A stretch of 64,000 nucleotides of DNA from contig JAEXSP010000034.1 of the NCBI GenBank assembly GCA_023453795.1, forward strand, positions 62,001-126,000, given 5' to 3'. The notes below the pieces were generated by a model. The model searched no databases and was not told the DNA's origin. It saw only the letters and a program-made list of their open reading frames with translations. Made by a program: the position numbers and the translations under genes. This document shows positions 52,454-60,479 of the stretch, in pieces (position 1 is the stretch's first letter; the number at the start of each line of letters is the position of its first letter). The stretch is from Bacillota bacterium. GTDB lineage: Bacteria; Bacillota; Clostridia; Acetivibrionales; JAEXSP01.

Positions 52454-54514
52454 ATGAGCAAACATGAAAAAAATAATTTTATTAATAAAGAAATCCTAAA
52501 AAATGCGATTAGGGATTCTTTTATTAAGCTGAATCCTCGGTATATGATTAAGAACCCTGTTATGTTCGTGGTGGAAGTCGGCTTCCTGATAACACTGTTT
52601 CTTGCTTTCTTTCCAAATACATTCAAGGAGCATGAGCCGGGAATCAGGCTATATAATGCGATAGTATCAGGCATCCTTCTCGTTACATTGCTGTTTGCCA
52701 ATTTTGCAGAAGCAGTTGCCGAGGGCAGAGGTAAGGCTCAGGCTGAAACGCTGAAGAAAACAAAGAAAGATACACAGGCAAAGCTTTTGGATAAAAACGG
52801 GAACGCCAAAACAGTTAATGCAAGTGAACTGAAAAAGGGAGATGTGGTTTTTGTAGATACAGGGGATATTATCCCGAATGATGGCGAAGTTATTGAAGGC
52901 CTTGCATTTGTAGATGAGTCTGCAATAACCGGTGAATCTGCTCCTGTACTTAAAGAAGCAGGCGGAGATTTCAGTTCTGTAACCGGTGGGACGAAAGTAA
53001 AAAGTGACTGGCTTAAAGTCAGAATAACAGCTTCTCCAGGGGAATCTTTTCTTGATAAGATGATAAGTCTGGTAGAAGGTGCCTCCAGACAGAAGACTCC
53101 CAATGAAATAGCTTTGACAATGGTGCTTGTAAGCTTGACAATGATTTTCCTTATAGTCATAGTTGCTCTTAATCCAATGGCAGATTATTCTCATGTAAAA
53201 ATAGCAGTTTCAACGCTTATAGCCTTACTAGTGTGCCTGATTCCGACTACTATCGGAGGGCTGCTTTCTGCAATAGGAATTGCCGGGATGGACAGGGTGA
53301 CAAGATTCAATGTTATTGCAATGTCCGGCAAGGCTGTAGAAGCCTGCGGAGATGTTGATGCAATGATATTGGATAAAACAGGCACTATAACATATGGAAA
53401 CAGGCTGGCTGCAGAGTTTATACCAGTCGGTGGAAATACCAGAGAAAATGTAGTAAGGTTCGCTTTGATATCCTCATTAAAGGATGAGACCCCCGAGGGC
53501 AAGTCGGTTGTTGAATTAGGCAAGAAATTCGATATACAAATAAACCCTGAAGAATATCCAAATGCAGAATACTTTGAATTTACCAGCCAGACAAGGATGA
53601 GCGGCATAAACCTGCCAAACGGGGTACAAGTGAGGAAAGGTGCTTTGGATGCAATCAGGAATTTTGTTACGGAGCTGGGTGGAACCATTCCAAAGGATCT
53701 TGATGAGGCTGCTGCCAAAATATCAAGGGCAGGCGGTACTCCTCTTGTAGTATGTGTCGGTAAAGACATATTTGGAGTAATTTATCTTAAAGACACAATA
53801 AAACCAGGCCTTGTAGAAAGGTTTGAAAGACTTCGGCAGATCGGTATCAAAACTATAATGTGTACGGGAGACAACCCTTTAACAGCTGAGACTATAGCAA
53901 GAGAAGCAGGTGTCGATGAATTTGTTGCGGAATGCAAACCTGAACAAAAGATAGAAGTTATAAAAAGAGAACAGGCACAGGGAAAGCTGGTTGCGATGAC
54001 CGGAGACGGCACAAATGATGCTCCTGCCCTTGCTCAAGCCGATGTGGGTCTTGCTATGAACAGCGGGACACAGGCTGCCAAAGAAGCTGCAAACATGGTG
54101 GATCTGGATTCAGACCCCACAAAAATAATTGAAGTAGTTGAGATAGGCAAACAACTTTTGATAACAAGAGGCTCGTTAACCACTTTCAGCATTGCAAATG
54201 ATGTAGCCAAGTATTTTGCAATAATTCCAGCCATTTTCAAACTGGCCATACCTCAAATGGATGTGCTGAACATAATGAGACTGTCAACCCCTAGAAGCGC
54301 AATATTATCAGCGCTGATTTTCAATGCCGTAATCATTCCTTTATTGATACCTATTGCAATGAAGGGTGTAAAGTACAAGCCAATGAGCGCTACGGCGATC
54401 CTTGCCCGTAATATGGCCATCTATGGCTTGGGCGGGGTTATTGTCCCGTTTATTGGAATAAAGCTTATAGACTTAATTATAACTCCACTGCTTAAGGTGT
54501 TAAATTTGGTTTGA
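52454..54514 (+). CDS. kdpB: Potassium-transporting P-type ATPase catalytic subunit KdpB
   Basis: A 686-residue P-type ATPase that hydrolyses ATP to power K+ uptake. The actuator loop is TGES (about 159-162), the phosphorylation site is DKTGT (Asp near 307), the nucleotide domain has KGALDA, and the hinge is MTGDGTNDAPALAQADVG. Seven or so membrane helices are visible. It ends at 54514, 13 bp before kdpC. ATG follows agaggtga. Start and end agree with the family length of about 680. Confidence 0.97.
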   Translation: MSKHEKNNFINKEILKNAIRDSFIKLNPRYMIKNPVMFVVEVGFLITLFLAFFPNTFKEHEPGIRLYNAIVSGILLVTLLFANFAEAVAEGRGKAQAETLKKTKKDTQAKLLDKNGNAKTVNASELKKGDVVFVDTGDIIPNDGEVIEGLAFVDESAITGESAPVLKEAGGDFSSVTGGTKVKSDWLKVRITASPGESFLDKMISLVEGASRQKTPNEIALTMVLVSLTMIFLIVIVALNPMADYSHVKIAVSTLIALLVCLIPTTIGGLLSAIGIAGMDRVTRFNVIAMSGKAVEACGDVDAMILDKTGTITYGNRLAAEFIPVGGNTRENVVRFALISSLKDETPEGKSVVELGKKFDIQINPEEYPNAEYFEFTSQTRMSGINLPNGVQVRKGALDAIRNFVTELGGTIPKDLDEAAAKISRAGGTPLVVCVGKDIFGVIYLKDTIKPGLVERFERLRQIGIKTIMCTGDNPLTAETIAREAGVDEFVAECKPEQKIEVIKREQAQGKLVAMTGDGTNDAPALAQADVGLAMNSGTQAAKEAANMVDLDSDPTKIIEVVEIGKQLLITRGSLTTFSIANDVAKYFAIIPAIFKLAIPQMDVLNIMRLSTPRSAILSALIFNAVIIPLLIPIAMKGVKYKPMSATAILARNMAIYGLGGVIVPFIGIKLIDLIITPLLKVLNLV

Positions 54515-54527
54515 GGGAGGCAAGAAT

Positions 54528-55151
54528 ATGAAAACACTAATCAGAGCAATTACAGTCAGTCTGGTATTTATAATATTATGCGGGATCATTTACCCCTTAA
54601 CGATGACAGGGGTTAGCCAGCTTGTTTTCCACAAACAGGCAAACGGCAGCTTGGTAAAGTATAACGGAAAAACAGTTGGTTCAGAGCTATTAGGGCAGGC
54701 GTTTACAGATATGAGATTTTTCCATGGGAGAGTTTCTGCGTATAATTATAACACTTATACCAAAACCGACACGATTCCGGATAATAGCGGTAAGACTGTG
54801 TATGCTGGCGTAGGCTCAGGTTCATCAAATCTGGCACCATCCAATCCTGCATTGGTTGAAAGAGTAGAAAAGGATATTGCAGAATTTCTAAAAGCTCATC
54901 CAGGAGTTAAAAAAAGCGATATCCCAACTGATCTCTTAACCGGTTCAGGCTCCGGACTTGATCCCAATATCAGTCCTGAAGCTGCCAAAATCCAGATCGC
55001 AGCAATTTCAAAGGCTACAGGTATTAGTATATCAAAACTTGAAGGTATCGTAAAAAAATATACTGAAGGCAGGCAGCTTGGAATCTTCGGACGACCAAGG
55101 GTAAATATTTTAAAAGCAAATATGGAAATAGCCCGTATATTAAAGCTATAG
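54528..55151 (+). CDS. kdpC: Potassium-transporting ATPase subunit KdpC
   Basis: A 207-residue subunit with one N-terminal membrane helix (about 8-30) and an extracytoplasmic domain that raises ATP affinity and assembles KdpA with KdpB. Conserved segments: GSELLGQAFTDMRFFHGR (FxxxxFFHGRxS), SSNLAPSNPALVERV, LTGSGSGLDPNISPEAAKIQ, and ARILKL at the end. ATG follows gggaggcaag, 13 bp after kdpB. Length is typical. Confidence 0.96.
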   Translation: MKTLIRAITVSLVFIILCGIIYPLTMTGVSQLVFHKQANGSLVKYNGKTVGSELLGQAFTDMRFFHGRVSAYNYNTYTKTDTIPDNSGKTVYAGVGSGSSNLAPSNPALVERVEKDIAEFLKAHPGVKKSDIPTDLLTGSGSGLDPNISPEAAKIQIAAISKATGISISKLEGIVKKYTEGRQLGIFGRPRVNILKANMEIARILKL

Positions 55152-55185
55152 TGGACAGATAACACATAGAAGTGAGGTCATAAAT

Positions 55186-55524
55186 ATGAATAGTTTTCTT
55201 GTAAAGGTTGGATTAATAGCATTATTCATATTATTGCTTTTGTTAATAAAGGTAATTGACGATTACCTTTACTTCAGAAAACTGAGGCTATTGGGGGAAG
55301 ACACAACGCATGCAGATCAGGAAAAGTTCTATAAGGCTGCCGACTTATTTGCTAAGGACGGATCACTTGATGAAATAAAGGATTTGCTATTACATTTTAT
55401 AGATTTTGAGGATGAAGATGTAGAAGAAATTTTGGTATTGTCTTTCCCCCACAAAAAAGACAAAGACGGCGGATATTCCGCATTTATAAAAGCAGTTAAT
55501 AAAGTGTCCGGGCACAAGCTATAA
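55186..55524 (+). CDS. Small membrane-anchored acidic protein in the kdp operon
   Basis: A 112-residue protein of unknown function. It has one N-terminal membrane helix (about 5-24, LVKVGLIALFILLLLLIKVI), then an acidic helical cytoplasmic domain (DDYLYFRKLRLLGED, EILVLSFPHKKDKDGGYSAF). It starts 34 bp after kdpC with tgaggtcata as RBS, and a terminator-like hairpin follows, so it is the last gene of the kdp transcript. From memory, some clostridial kdp operons carry an extra unnamed gene between kdpC and kdpD; whether this is homologous needs comparison. It may modulate pump assembly or stability. Confidence 0.65.
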   Translation: MNSFLVKVGLIALFILLLLLIKVIDDYLYFRKLRLLGEDTTHADQEKFYKAADLFAKDGSLDEIKDLLLHFIDFEDEDVEEILVLSFPHKKDKDGGYSAFIKAVNKVSGHKL

Positions 55525-55527
55525 GGC

Positions 55528-55562
55528 GAAAACAGCAGTAGGCATCCTGTTGTTTTCTTCAC
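55528..55562 (+). terminator. Terminator-like hairpin at the end of the kdp operon
   Basis: gaaaacagcag (55528-55538) pairs with ctgttgttttc (55547-55557) with one G-U wobble. The T stretch is built into the 3' arm (gttttcttc), so it is moderate. Confidence 0.6.
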
Positions 55563-55595
55563 AAATGAGACTATCCTAAAATATCGTAGTACTTT

Positions 55596-56351
55596 TCATA
55601 TCCTGCGTCGATATACCTTCATCGCGAATAGGTAAGCAACAGCCATGATACCGACACACCACGCTAGGGCTATCCAAATATCATTTCCGACTGGCTCGGA
55701 GTTCAGCAGCGAGCGAATCGACTCAACAATTGACGTTACAGGCTGATTCTCAGCGAATACCCGGACGACGGTTGGCATTGTTTCTGTTGGAACAAAAGCT
55801 GAACTGAGAAAGGGCAGGAAGAGCAGCGGATATGAAAATGAGGATGCACCCTCCATAGATTTTGCTATAAGTCCCGGAATGACCGCGATCCATGTCAGCG
55901 CAAGTGTGTATAGTGCGAGTATTCCCGCTGCTGCGAGCCAATTAAGTATTCCCGCGCTCGAACGGAAGCCCATAATAAGTGCAACGAAGATAATAATAGC
56001 TACAGTAACCATGTTGGACACAAGAGAGGTCAGCACATGACTCCACAGCATCGACGAGCGGCCGATAGGCATGGATTTGAACCGCGAGAAAAGCCCTTTC
56101 TGCGAATCTAAGAACAGCCGGTAGGAGGTGTAGGCTATGCCGGAGGCAATAGCCATCAACAGTATGCCCGGCAGTTGGTAATTAATATAATTCACATCAG
56201 TACCCATACTCATTTTAACCGCGCCGCCGAACACATAGACAAACATCAGCATCATCGCAATAGGTATTAGTGCGACCGTGATAATAGTGTCCGGACTGCG
56301 CAATATGTGTTTCAATAAGCGCCCGGTCAGTATGCTTGTATTGTTTTTCAT
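55596..56351 (-). CDS. ABC-2 type transporter permease, DrrB-like
   Basis: A 251-residue inner membrane protein with six helices, the membrane half of a drug-, antibiotic- or lipid-exporting ABC transporter. Conserved ABC-2 pattern: PDTIITVALIPIAMMLMFVYVFG near the start, and LLFLPFLSSAFVPTETMP with ENQPVTSIVESIRSL near the end, which matches DrrB/ABC-2 signatures. ATG overlaps the ATPase stop (ATGA). It is encoded in a minus-strand block whose GC content looks higher than kdp and kdpD on either side. Confidence 0.92.
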   Translation of the reverse strand: MKNNTSILTGRLLKHILRSPDTIITVALIPIAMMLMFVYVFGGAVKMSMGTDVNYINYQLPGILLMAIASGIAYTSYRLFLDSQKGLFSRFKSMPIGRSSMLWSHVLTSLVSNMVTVAIIIFVALIMGFRSSAGILNWLAAAGILALYTLALTWIAVIPGLIAKSMEGASSFSYPLLFLPFLSSAFVPTETMPTVVRVFAENQPVTSIVESIRSLLNSEPVGNDIWIALAWCVGIMAVAYLFAMKVYRRRI

Positions 56352-57109
56352 TTTGTTTGACCTCCTTTACCGATAATCGCGAGGAAAATCTCCTCGAGTG
56401 TCAGCTGTTTTTCGACATATTCTTTTTTTGCAGGAGGGAACAGCTTTTTGAGTTCTTCAAGCGTCCCGTTAGCAATAATTTTGCCCTCGTTCAGGATTGC
56501 GATTTTGTCGGCAAGCTGTTCCGCTTCATCCAGATACTGCGTTGTAAGCAGAATCGTTACGCCGCTACCGGCAAGATCCTTAACTGTTTTCCAGACTTCA
56601 AGCCGCCCCTCCGGGTCAAGTCCGGTTGTCGGCTCGTCGAGAAAGATGACAGAGGGTGTTCCAACAAGGCTCATTGCTATATCCAGCCTGCGCTTCATGC
56701 CTCCGGAATACGCACCCGCCCGTTTGTTTGCAGCGTCTGTAAGCCCAAAACGCTTGAGCAGGTCGTTGGCAACTTGGACTGGCTTTGGAACACCCCTTAA
56801 CTTTGCAATCAATATAATATTTTCCTGTCCGGTCAATATCTCATCCACAGCGGCAAATTGCCCGGTCAGGCTGATATGCTTGCGCACCTTTTCCGGCTGA
56901 CGCGAAATATCAAAGCCGCAGATGCTCGCGTTTCCCCCGTCAGATTTCAGGAGTGTCGAAAGGATATTAACCATCGTGGTTTTGCCCGCGCCATTGGAGC
57001 CGAGCAGTGCGAAAATCTCGCCCCGACGGACTTCAAAATCCACACCCTTTAGCACTTCTGTGTCTTTGAAAGACTTTCGCAAACCTTTTACTTCAATTGC
57101 TTTTTCCAT
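56348..57109 (-). CDS. ABC transporter ATP-binding protein, DrrA-like
   Basis: A 253-residue ATPase powering the ABC-2 permease. Walker A is LLGSNGAGKTT, the signature is YSGGMKRRLDIAMSL, and Walker B is VIFLDEPTTGLDPEGR, followed by TTQYLDEAEQLAD. The TTGLDP and QYLDEAEQLAD combination is typical of the DrrA (daunorubicin resistance-like) subfamily. The C-terminal 40 residues, with KLFPPAKKEYVEKQLTLEEIF, are family-typical. RBS aagggg. Encoded between the DUF1048 genes and the permease. Confidence 0.95.
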   Translation of the reverse strand: MEKAIEVKGLRKSFKDTEVLKGVDFEVRRGEIFALLGSNGAGKTTMVNILSTLLKSDGGNASICGFDISRQPEKVRKHISLTGQFAAVDEILTGQENIILIAKLRGVPKPVQVANDLLKRFGLTDAANKRAGAYSGGMKRRLDIAMSLVGTPSVIFLDEPTTGLDPEGRLEVWKTVKDLAGSGVTILLTTQYLDEAEQLADKIAILNEGKIIANGTLEELKKLFPPAKKEYVEKQLTLEEIFLAIIGKGGQTK

Positions 57110-57122
57110 TCCGATTCCCCTT

Positions 57123-57473
57123 TTACTTTGTTTTATTCGTAACCTTTTTTATGGCCTTGCTGACTTTTTGGTCAATTGATTCTTGATAGATGTCAGCATA
57201 AGTTTTTGAATCCTTGATTAGATCGTCGCAGAAAGCCGCTACGTTACTGCCTGTCACTTCAAGCACGCCTTTTCCCAAGGTCGCACCCTCTTCAAAAAGA
57301 TCAACAATCCCCGAGAGTAAACCCTTCTCGCTGGTTAGCTCAATAGGGCCAACCTTAAAGAGATATTTTTGAATCTCTTTATAAACAATCTGATAATCTT
57401 GCGGGAGCGCTTTAACACGCGCAGCGTGCGCTCGCCACTCTTTTTTTCCTTCTAAGATATCTTGTATTTTCAT
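57123..57473 (-). CDS. DUF1048 family protein, copy 2
   Basis: A 116-residue helical cytosolic protein of the DUF1048 family, which is usually encoded next to PadR regulators and ABC transporters. Features are ILEGKKEWRAHAARVKALPQ and DYQIVYKEIQKYLF. The ATG at 57473 is chosen because aggagg is 6 bases before; an upstream in-frame ATG at 57530 has no RBS. It is followed directly by the ABC ATPase. Function is unknown. The paralogue at 57683-58039 shares the layout (KxLPxDYQ, GNVLEVTGxDVxxFCDxL-like). Confidence 0.85.
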   Translation of the reverse strand: MKIQDILEGKKEWRAHAARVKALPQDYQIVYKEIQKYLFKVGPIELTSEKGLLSGIVDLFEEGATLGKGVLEVTGSNVAAFCDDLIKDSKTYADIYQESIDQKVSKAIKKVTNKTK

Positions 57474-57682
57474 ATTTATCCTCCTATTTACCAATATTGA
57501 ACGCGATAAATATTTTACATCGCGCATCAATTACCAGGTGCTTTTTAACACAACAAATTTTCTTGTATTATTCAATGTGTTAAAAATGCACATCCTTGAT
57601 CGTTGTGCCCTGCTTCCGGTAACGAATACTCTTACAGGGCACCTTGAACCATTATTGCAAAAATCCAATTGTCCTTGTAAAG
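57474..57682. other. 209-bp gap between DUF1048 genes with two inverted repeats
   Basis: Two perfect inverted repeats are present: tttttaacaca (57542-57552)/tgtgttaaaaa (57576-57586), 11 bp, and gtgccctg (57605-57612)/cagggcac (57635-57642), 8 bp. It interrupts an otherwise compact operon. It could hold a promoter, a processing site or insertion residue. Confidence 0.6.
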
Positions 57683-58039
57683 TCATTTTTGCGATTTATA
57701 TAATTTTTTAGCGATATTATTGTTGAGCTGTTCACGCCACTTATCGCGAAAAGACTTTGCTCCTTCTTCGCTGGCCAGCGCCGAACAGAAGCCTTTGATA
57801 TCGTCACCCAAAACCTCTTGGACACTCTGACCGTCCGCCGCCGTTTCTTCGAGCATGCCAAGCACACCGTCAAGAATTGGCATGAGGTTGCGACCGGTGA
57901 AATCTGAATGCTGCCAAAGGTTTACATTAATTTTTTCCCATGCCGCTTGATAGTCAGCCGGCAGCTTTTTGGCTCGCACTTCGAAAGATTTCAATTCTTT
58001 AGTCATGTCACTGCCTGTAATTTTTTCTAAAAAACTCAT
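57683..58039 (-). CDS. DUF1048 family protein, copy 1
   Basis: A 118-residue paralogue of the other DUF1048 protein. It shows KSFEVRAKKLPADYQAAWEK, MLEETAADGQSVQEVLGDDI and KGFCSALASEEGAKSFRDKW, with a basic C-terminus. Its start codon overlaps the padR stop by one base (TAATG), so padR and this gene are translationally coupled. Function is unknown, but the conserved context with PadR and a drug-type ABC transporter suggests a role in sensing or resisting a compound. Confidence 0.87.
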   Translation of the reverse strand: MSFLEKITGSDMTKELKSFEVRAKKLPADYQAAWEKINVNLWQHSDFTGRNLMPILDGVLGMLEETAADGQSVQEVLGDDIKGFCSALASEEGAKSFRDKWREQLNNNIAKKLYKSQK

Positions 58040-58362
58040 TATTTCTTCTCCTTTAGCTCGTTAATTTTTGATGATACGAACTCCCATTTTTCCCAGAACT
58101 TCTGTAGTTCCTTGCGCCCCGCATCGTTGAGTGCAAAAAACTTTCGTGGCGGTCCCATGTCGGACGGCTTTTTTTCTGTGTCTACAAGTTTATTTTTCTC
58201 AAGTCGTACCAAGATGGTGTAGACTGTCCCATCCACAACATCTGAAAATCCGAGGGCATTAAGCCGCCTCGTGATTTCATAACCATAGATTTTCTCATGA
58301 CTGATAATTTCAAGGACACAGCCCTCCAGAACACCCTTCAGCATTTCCGTAAGGTTCTCCAA
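58039..58362 (-). CDS. PadR family transcriptional regulator
   Basis: A 107-residue winged-helix repressor. The helix-turn-helix (about 10-70) shows LEGCVLEIISHEKIYGYEIT, RRLNALGF, GTVYTILVRLEKNKLV and the wing GPPRKFFALNDAGRKEL, all typical of PadR. PadR proteins repress their own operon and drug transporters until an inducer binds. The start is TTG 58362 with aaggggg upstream on the minus strand. It heads the block of DUF1048 x2, ABC ATPase and permease, so self-regulation of the whole block is likely. Confidence 0.93.
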   Translation of the reverse strand: MENLTEMLKGVLEGCVLEIISHEKIYGYEITRRLNALGFSDVVDGTVYTILVRLEKNKLVDTEKKPSDMGPPRKFFALNDAGRKELQKFWEKWEFVSSKINELKEKK

Positions 58363-58660
58363 TGTAATCCCCCCTTGCTATTTTGTGTGACTTGTATTCA
58401 GTATGACTTACTACAGGTATATAGTATCACAGAATAGTACTGCTGTCAAACGAATATTGAGGAATTCTTTTTGCAAAAACCCTTTAATTTGTGGGTATTC
58501 TGAAAAAAGAACCGGAATTAATATTTTAGCCAATTCTAAGTTGATTATTTAATCTACCAACAGTTGATATTGTTCCATAAAAAGACGTTTTTAGCAGCAT
58601 CGAATACTAAAAAGACTCTGCCATTTCCAGACAGAGCCGTAATAAATGTTGATTTTTTTG
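58363..58660. other. About 300-bp region between padR and kdpD
   Basis: Contains the padR promoter on the minus strand (imperfect palindromic AT-rich stretch around 58405-58435, a plausible PadR operator) and the kdpD terminator. I see no gene. Confidence 0.4.
58609..58638 (-). terminator. Intrinsic terminator of the short kdpD gene
   Basis: On the minus strand ggctctg (58638-58632) pairs with cagagtc (58620-58614) with one G-U pair, followed by T5 (complement of aaaaa at 58609-58613). Confidence 0.75.
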
Positions 58661-59803
58661 TTATAAGTCATTTGGAATTACATGAATTTCTATATTCTTT
58701 GCTTTTTTAAGCAGTTTTGTTACTGTTGAACCCCTAAGTATGGTCTCAAGTTTAGTCCTGGTAGCATGTCCGATTATTATTTGTGTAATATGCTTTTGTT
58801 CAGCAAAATTGGCTAATTCATCCGAAACGCTTTTGCCTGTCAGAGTCACTATTTCGGCACCCAACTGCTTCGCAAGCTTAAAATGTGCATCAATCATTCC
58901 TTGAGCTTTGGGAGTAATCTTGGGTGCAAAAATATTTGTACAATCTACACTAACCACTGTCCATTCGCATTTATACCTTTTTGCTATGCGCGCTCCGCGC
59001 CGTATAAGCTTTTTGGCAGAAGGGCTTGGGCTTATGCAAACCATAACCCGCTCTACAGTGTGCCAGTTCTCCTTTATACCATGCTCTTTCATGTATTCAG
59101 CCAGGTCTTCATCAACTTCTTCAGCTGTTTGACGGAGAGCAAGCTCTCTTAATGCATTCAGATTACCTTTTCTGAAAAAGTTCTTTAATGCCTGAGGCAC
59201 TTTCTCTGTTTTATATACATTCCCGCGCTTGAGCCTGTTTTGAAGTGCATCTGGAGTTATGTCGACCACAACAACCTCGTCAGCCCTTTCAACAATATAA
59301 TCAGGAATCGTTTCTCGTACTGCAATACCGGTTATCTGCCTTACAACATCATTCAGGCTCTCAAGGTGTTGAATATTCAGTGTTGAAATTACGTTTATTC
59401 CAGCATCCAGGATTTCTTCAACATCCTCATAACGCTTTTTATTTTTGGAACCGGGTACGTTTGTGTGGGCAAGTTCATCAATGAGAACAATTTTAGGCCT
59501 CCTTAAAATGATTGCATCTGCATCCATTTCCTCTAAAACCACACCATTGTATTCGACCTTTTTTCTGGATACCATTTCGAGTTCACCGATCTGACTGTCG
59601 GTTTCCTCTCTTTGATGAGCTTCGACATATCCAATAACGATATCCTGACCGCGCTTAAGTCTCCTGTTTCCCTCATTAAGCATAGTGTAGGTTTTACCTA
59701 CACCGGGAGCATAGCCGATAAATATTTTCAGATTACCTCTGTTTTGGTTGCCGGCAATTTTTAAAGCTTCTTCGGGAGATATCCTTTTAAACTCATCACT
59801 CAT
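58661..59803 (-). CDS. kdpD: Short KdpD: N-terminal sensor and USP domain only, no kinase
   Basis: A 380-residue protein that matches only the first part of KdpD. The KdpD N-terminal domain (about 20-230) has the Walker A-like GYAPGVGKTYTML and Walker B-like IVLIDELAHTNVPGS; a universal-stress domain follows (about 250-378: ERVMVCISPSPSAKKLIRRG, IIIGHATRTKLETILRGSTV). The membrane helices and histidine kinase half (about 500 residues) are absent, and the gene ends with a clean stop and its own terminator. Truncated KdpD proteins are known in some bacteria and can bind c-di-AMP through the USP domain. It is on the opposite strand from kdpFABC, about 3.1 kb beyond the end of that operon. Confidence 0.9.
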   Translation of the reverse strand: MSDEFKRISPEEALKIAGNQNRGNLKIFIGYAPGVGKTYTMLNEGNRRLKRGQDIVIGYVEAHQREETDSQIGELEMVSRKKVEYNGVVLEEMDADAIILRRPKIVLIDELAHTNVPGSKNKKRYEDVEEILDAGINVISTLNIQHLESLNDVVRQITGIAVRETIPDYIVERADEVVVVDITPDALQNRLKRGNVYKTEKVPQALKNFFRKGNLNALRELALRQTAEEVDEDLAEYMKEHGIKENWHTVERVMVCISPSPSAKKLIRRGARIAKRYKCEWTVVSVDCTNIFAPKITPKAQGMIDAHFKLAKQLGAEIVTLTGKSVSDELANFAEQKHITQIIIGHATRTKLETILRGSTVTKLLKKAKNIEIHVIPNDL

Positions 59804-59895
59804 AGTTAAGCATGTCCTTTAATACAAAAATGTTAATTGTATTATACACCCTTATTAAGCAATATTATATAGGAGTAAGAATCGAAATATAGTCT

Positions 59896-59922
59896 CTGTC
59901 AGCAGGAACAATAGAACTGAAT
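59896..59922 (+). pseudogene. Histidine kinase 3' fragment, left copy
   Basis: The 25 bases 59896-59920 are identical to 47785-47809 in the intact kinase gene. Read on the plus strand they encode (V)SRNNRTE of the kinase C-terminus. The fragment ends just after the direct-repeat segment and is followed by the minus-strand acetyltransferase stop. Confidence 0.7.
59903..59922 (+). repeat. 20-bp direct repeat, left copy, flanking the acetyltransferase
   Basis: AGGAACAATAGAACTGAATT is identical to 60423-60442. The repeats bracket about 500 bp containing exactly one gene on the minus strand. Confidence 0.9.
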
Positions 59923-59929
59923 TAAAGAA

Positions 59930-60385
59930 TTACCAAGTCTTAAGCATTTTCAGCGCTCCTGATTCCCATAACTCTGAATATATTCTTTCAGCATTGAACC
60001 CCAGGCTCTCATAAAAAGCCACTGTTTTTTTATAAATAGGCTTTGAATCAGGTGGAACTGTAAGCAGTTCAATACGGTTAAACCCCAACTTAGAAAGATG
60101 AGAAATCAAATGATGCATAAGTGTTTTGCCGTATCCTTTACCACAATAATCTCTTTTAGTTGCCATTAGCGTTATATTCGGCGAACCATCCCAACATGTA
60201 AAAACAATAAAAGAAAAAATCTCTTTATTACTTTCCAGAAGCATTACTTGTTGAAACATCAAGTCATTTTTTGTGTCATTGGGAAGATTTGATGTAAAGT
60301 AGTCACTAGTATAATCTTGTACAATTTTATAAATGGAATCAATAGTACATTGACTTGCGTGCTCCTCTAAAACTATGTTTAACAT
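59930..60385 (-). CDS. GNAT family N-acetyltransferase in a direct-repeat-flanked cassette
   Basis: A 151-residue acetyltransferase. The acetyl-CoA binding segment is ATKRDYCGKGYGKTLMHHLI (R/Q-x-x-G-x-G/A as CGKGYG), with a following helix and the FYESLGFNAERI segment near the C-terminus. RBS agagagg precedes ATG on the minus strand. It lies with only 7 bp between its stop and the left direct repeat, and 37 bp between its start and the right repeat, so nearly the whole inserted segment is this one gene. Substrate is unknown; such GNATs include resistance enzymes and toxin-like or protein-modifying members. Confidence 0.88.
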   Translation of the reverse strand: MLNIVLEEHASQCTIDSIYKIVQDYTSDYFTSNLPNDTKNDLMFQQVMLLESNKEIFSFIVFTCWDGSPNITLMATKRDYCGKGYGKTLMHHLISHLSKLGFNRIELLTVPPDSKPIYKKTVAFYESLGFNAERIYSELWESGALKMLKTW

Positions 60386-60422
60386 TAGAACCTCTCTTAT
60401 AGCTATTTAGTTTTATTTATCT

Positions 60423-60442
60423 AGGAACAATAGAACTGAATT
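60423..60442 (+). repeat. 20-bp direct repeat, right copy
   Basis: Identical to 59903-59922. It is also the start of the longer kinase-derived fragment 60423-60479. Confidence 0.9.
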
Positions 60443-60479
60443 CAAGGTCAGGCTGAAATGTATGAAAAGGCAGGGGTGA
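60423..60479 (+). pseudogene. Histidine kinase 3' fragment, right copy
   Basis: Read on the plus strand this encodes RNNRTEFKVRLKCMKRQG and a TGA stop. The intact kinase at 46746-47849 ends RNNRTEFEVRLKCSERRG. Frame, stop and length match, so this is the 3' tail of a paralogous kinase gene whose remainder is missing. Confidence 0.8.

Noticed and set aside
53191..53769. Minus-strand frame of 192 codons inside kdpB
   Set aside because: Antisense to the KdpB phosphorylation domain, no RBS, no recognisable domain.
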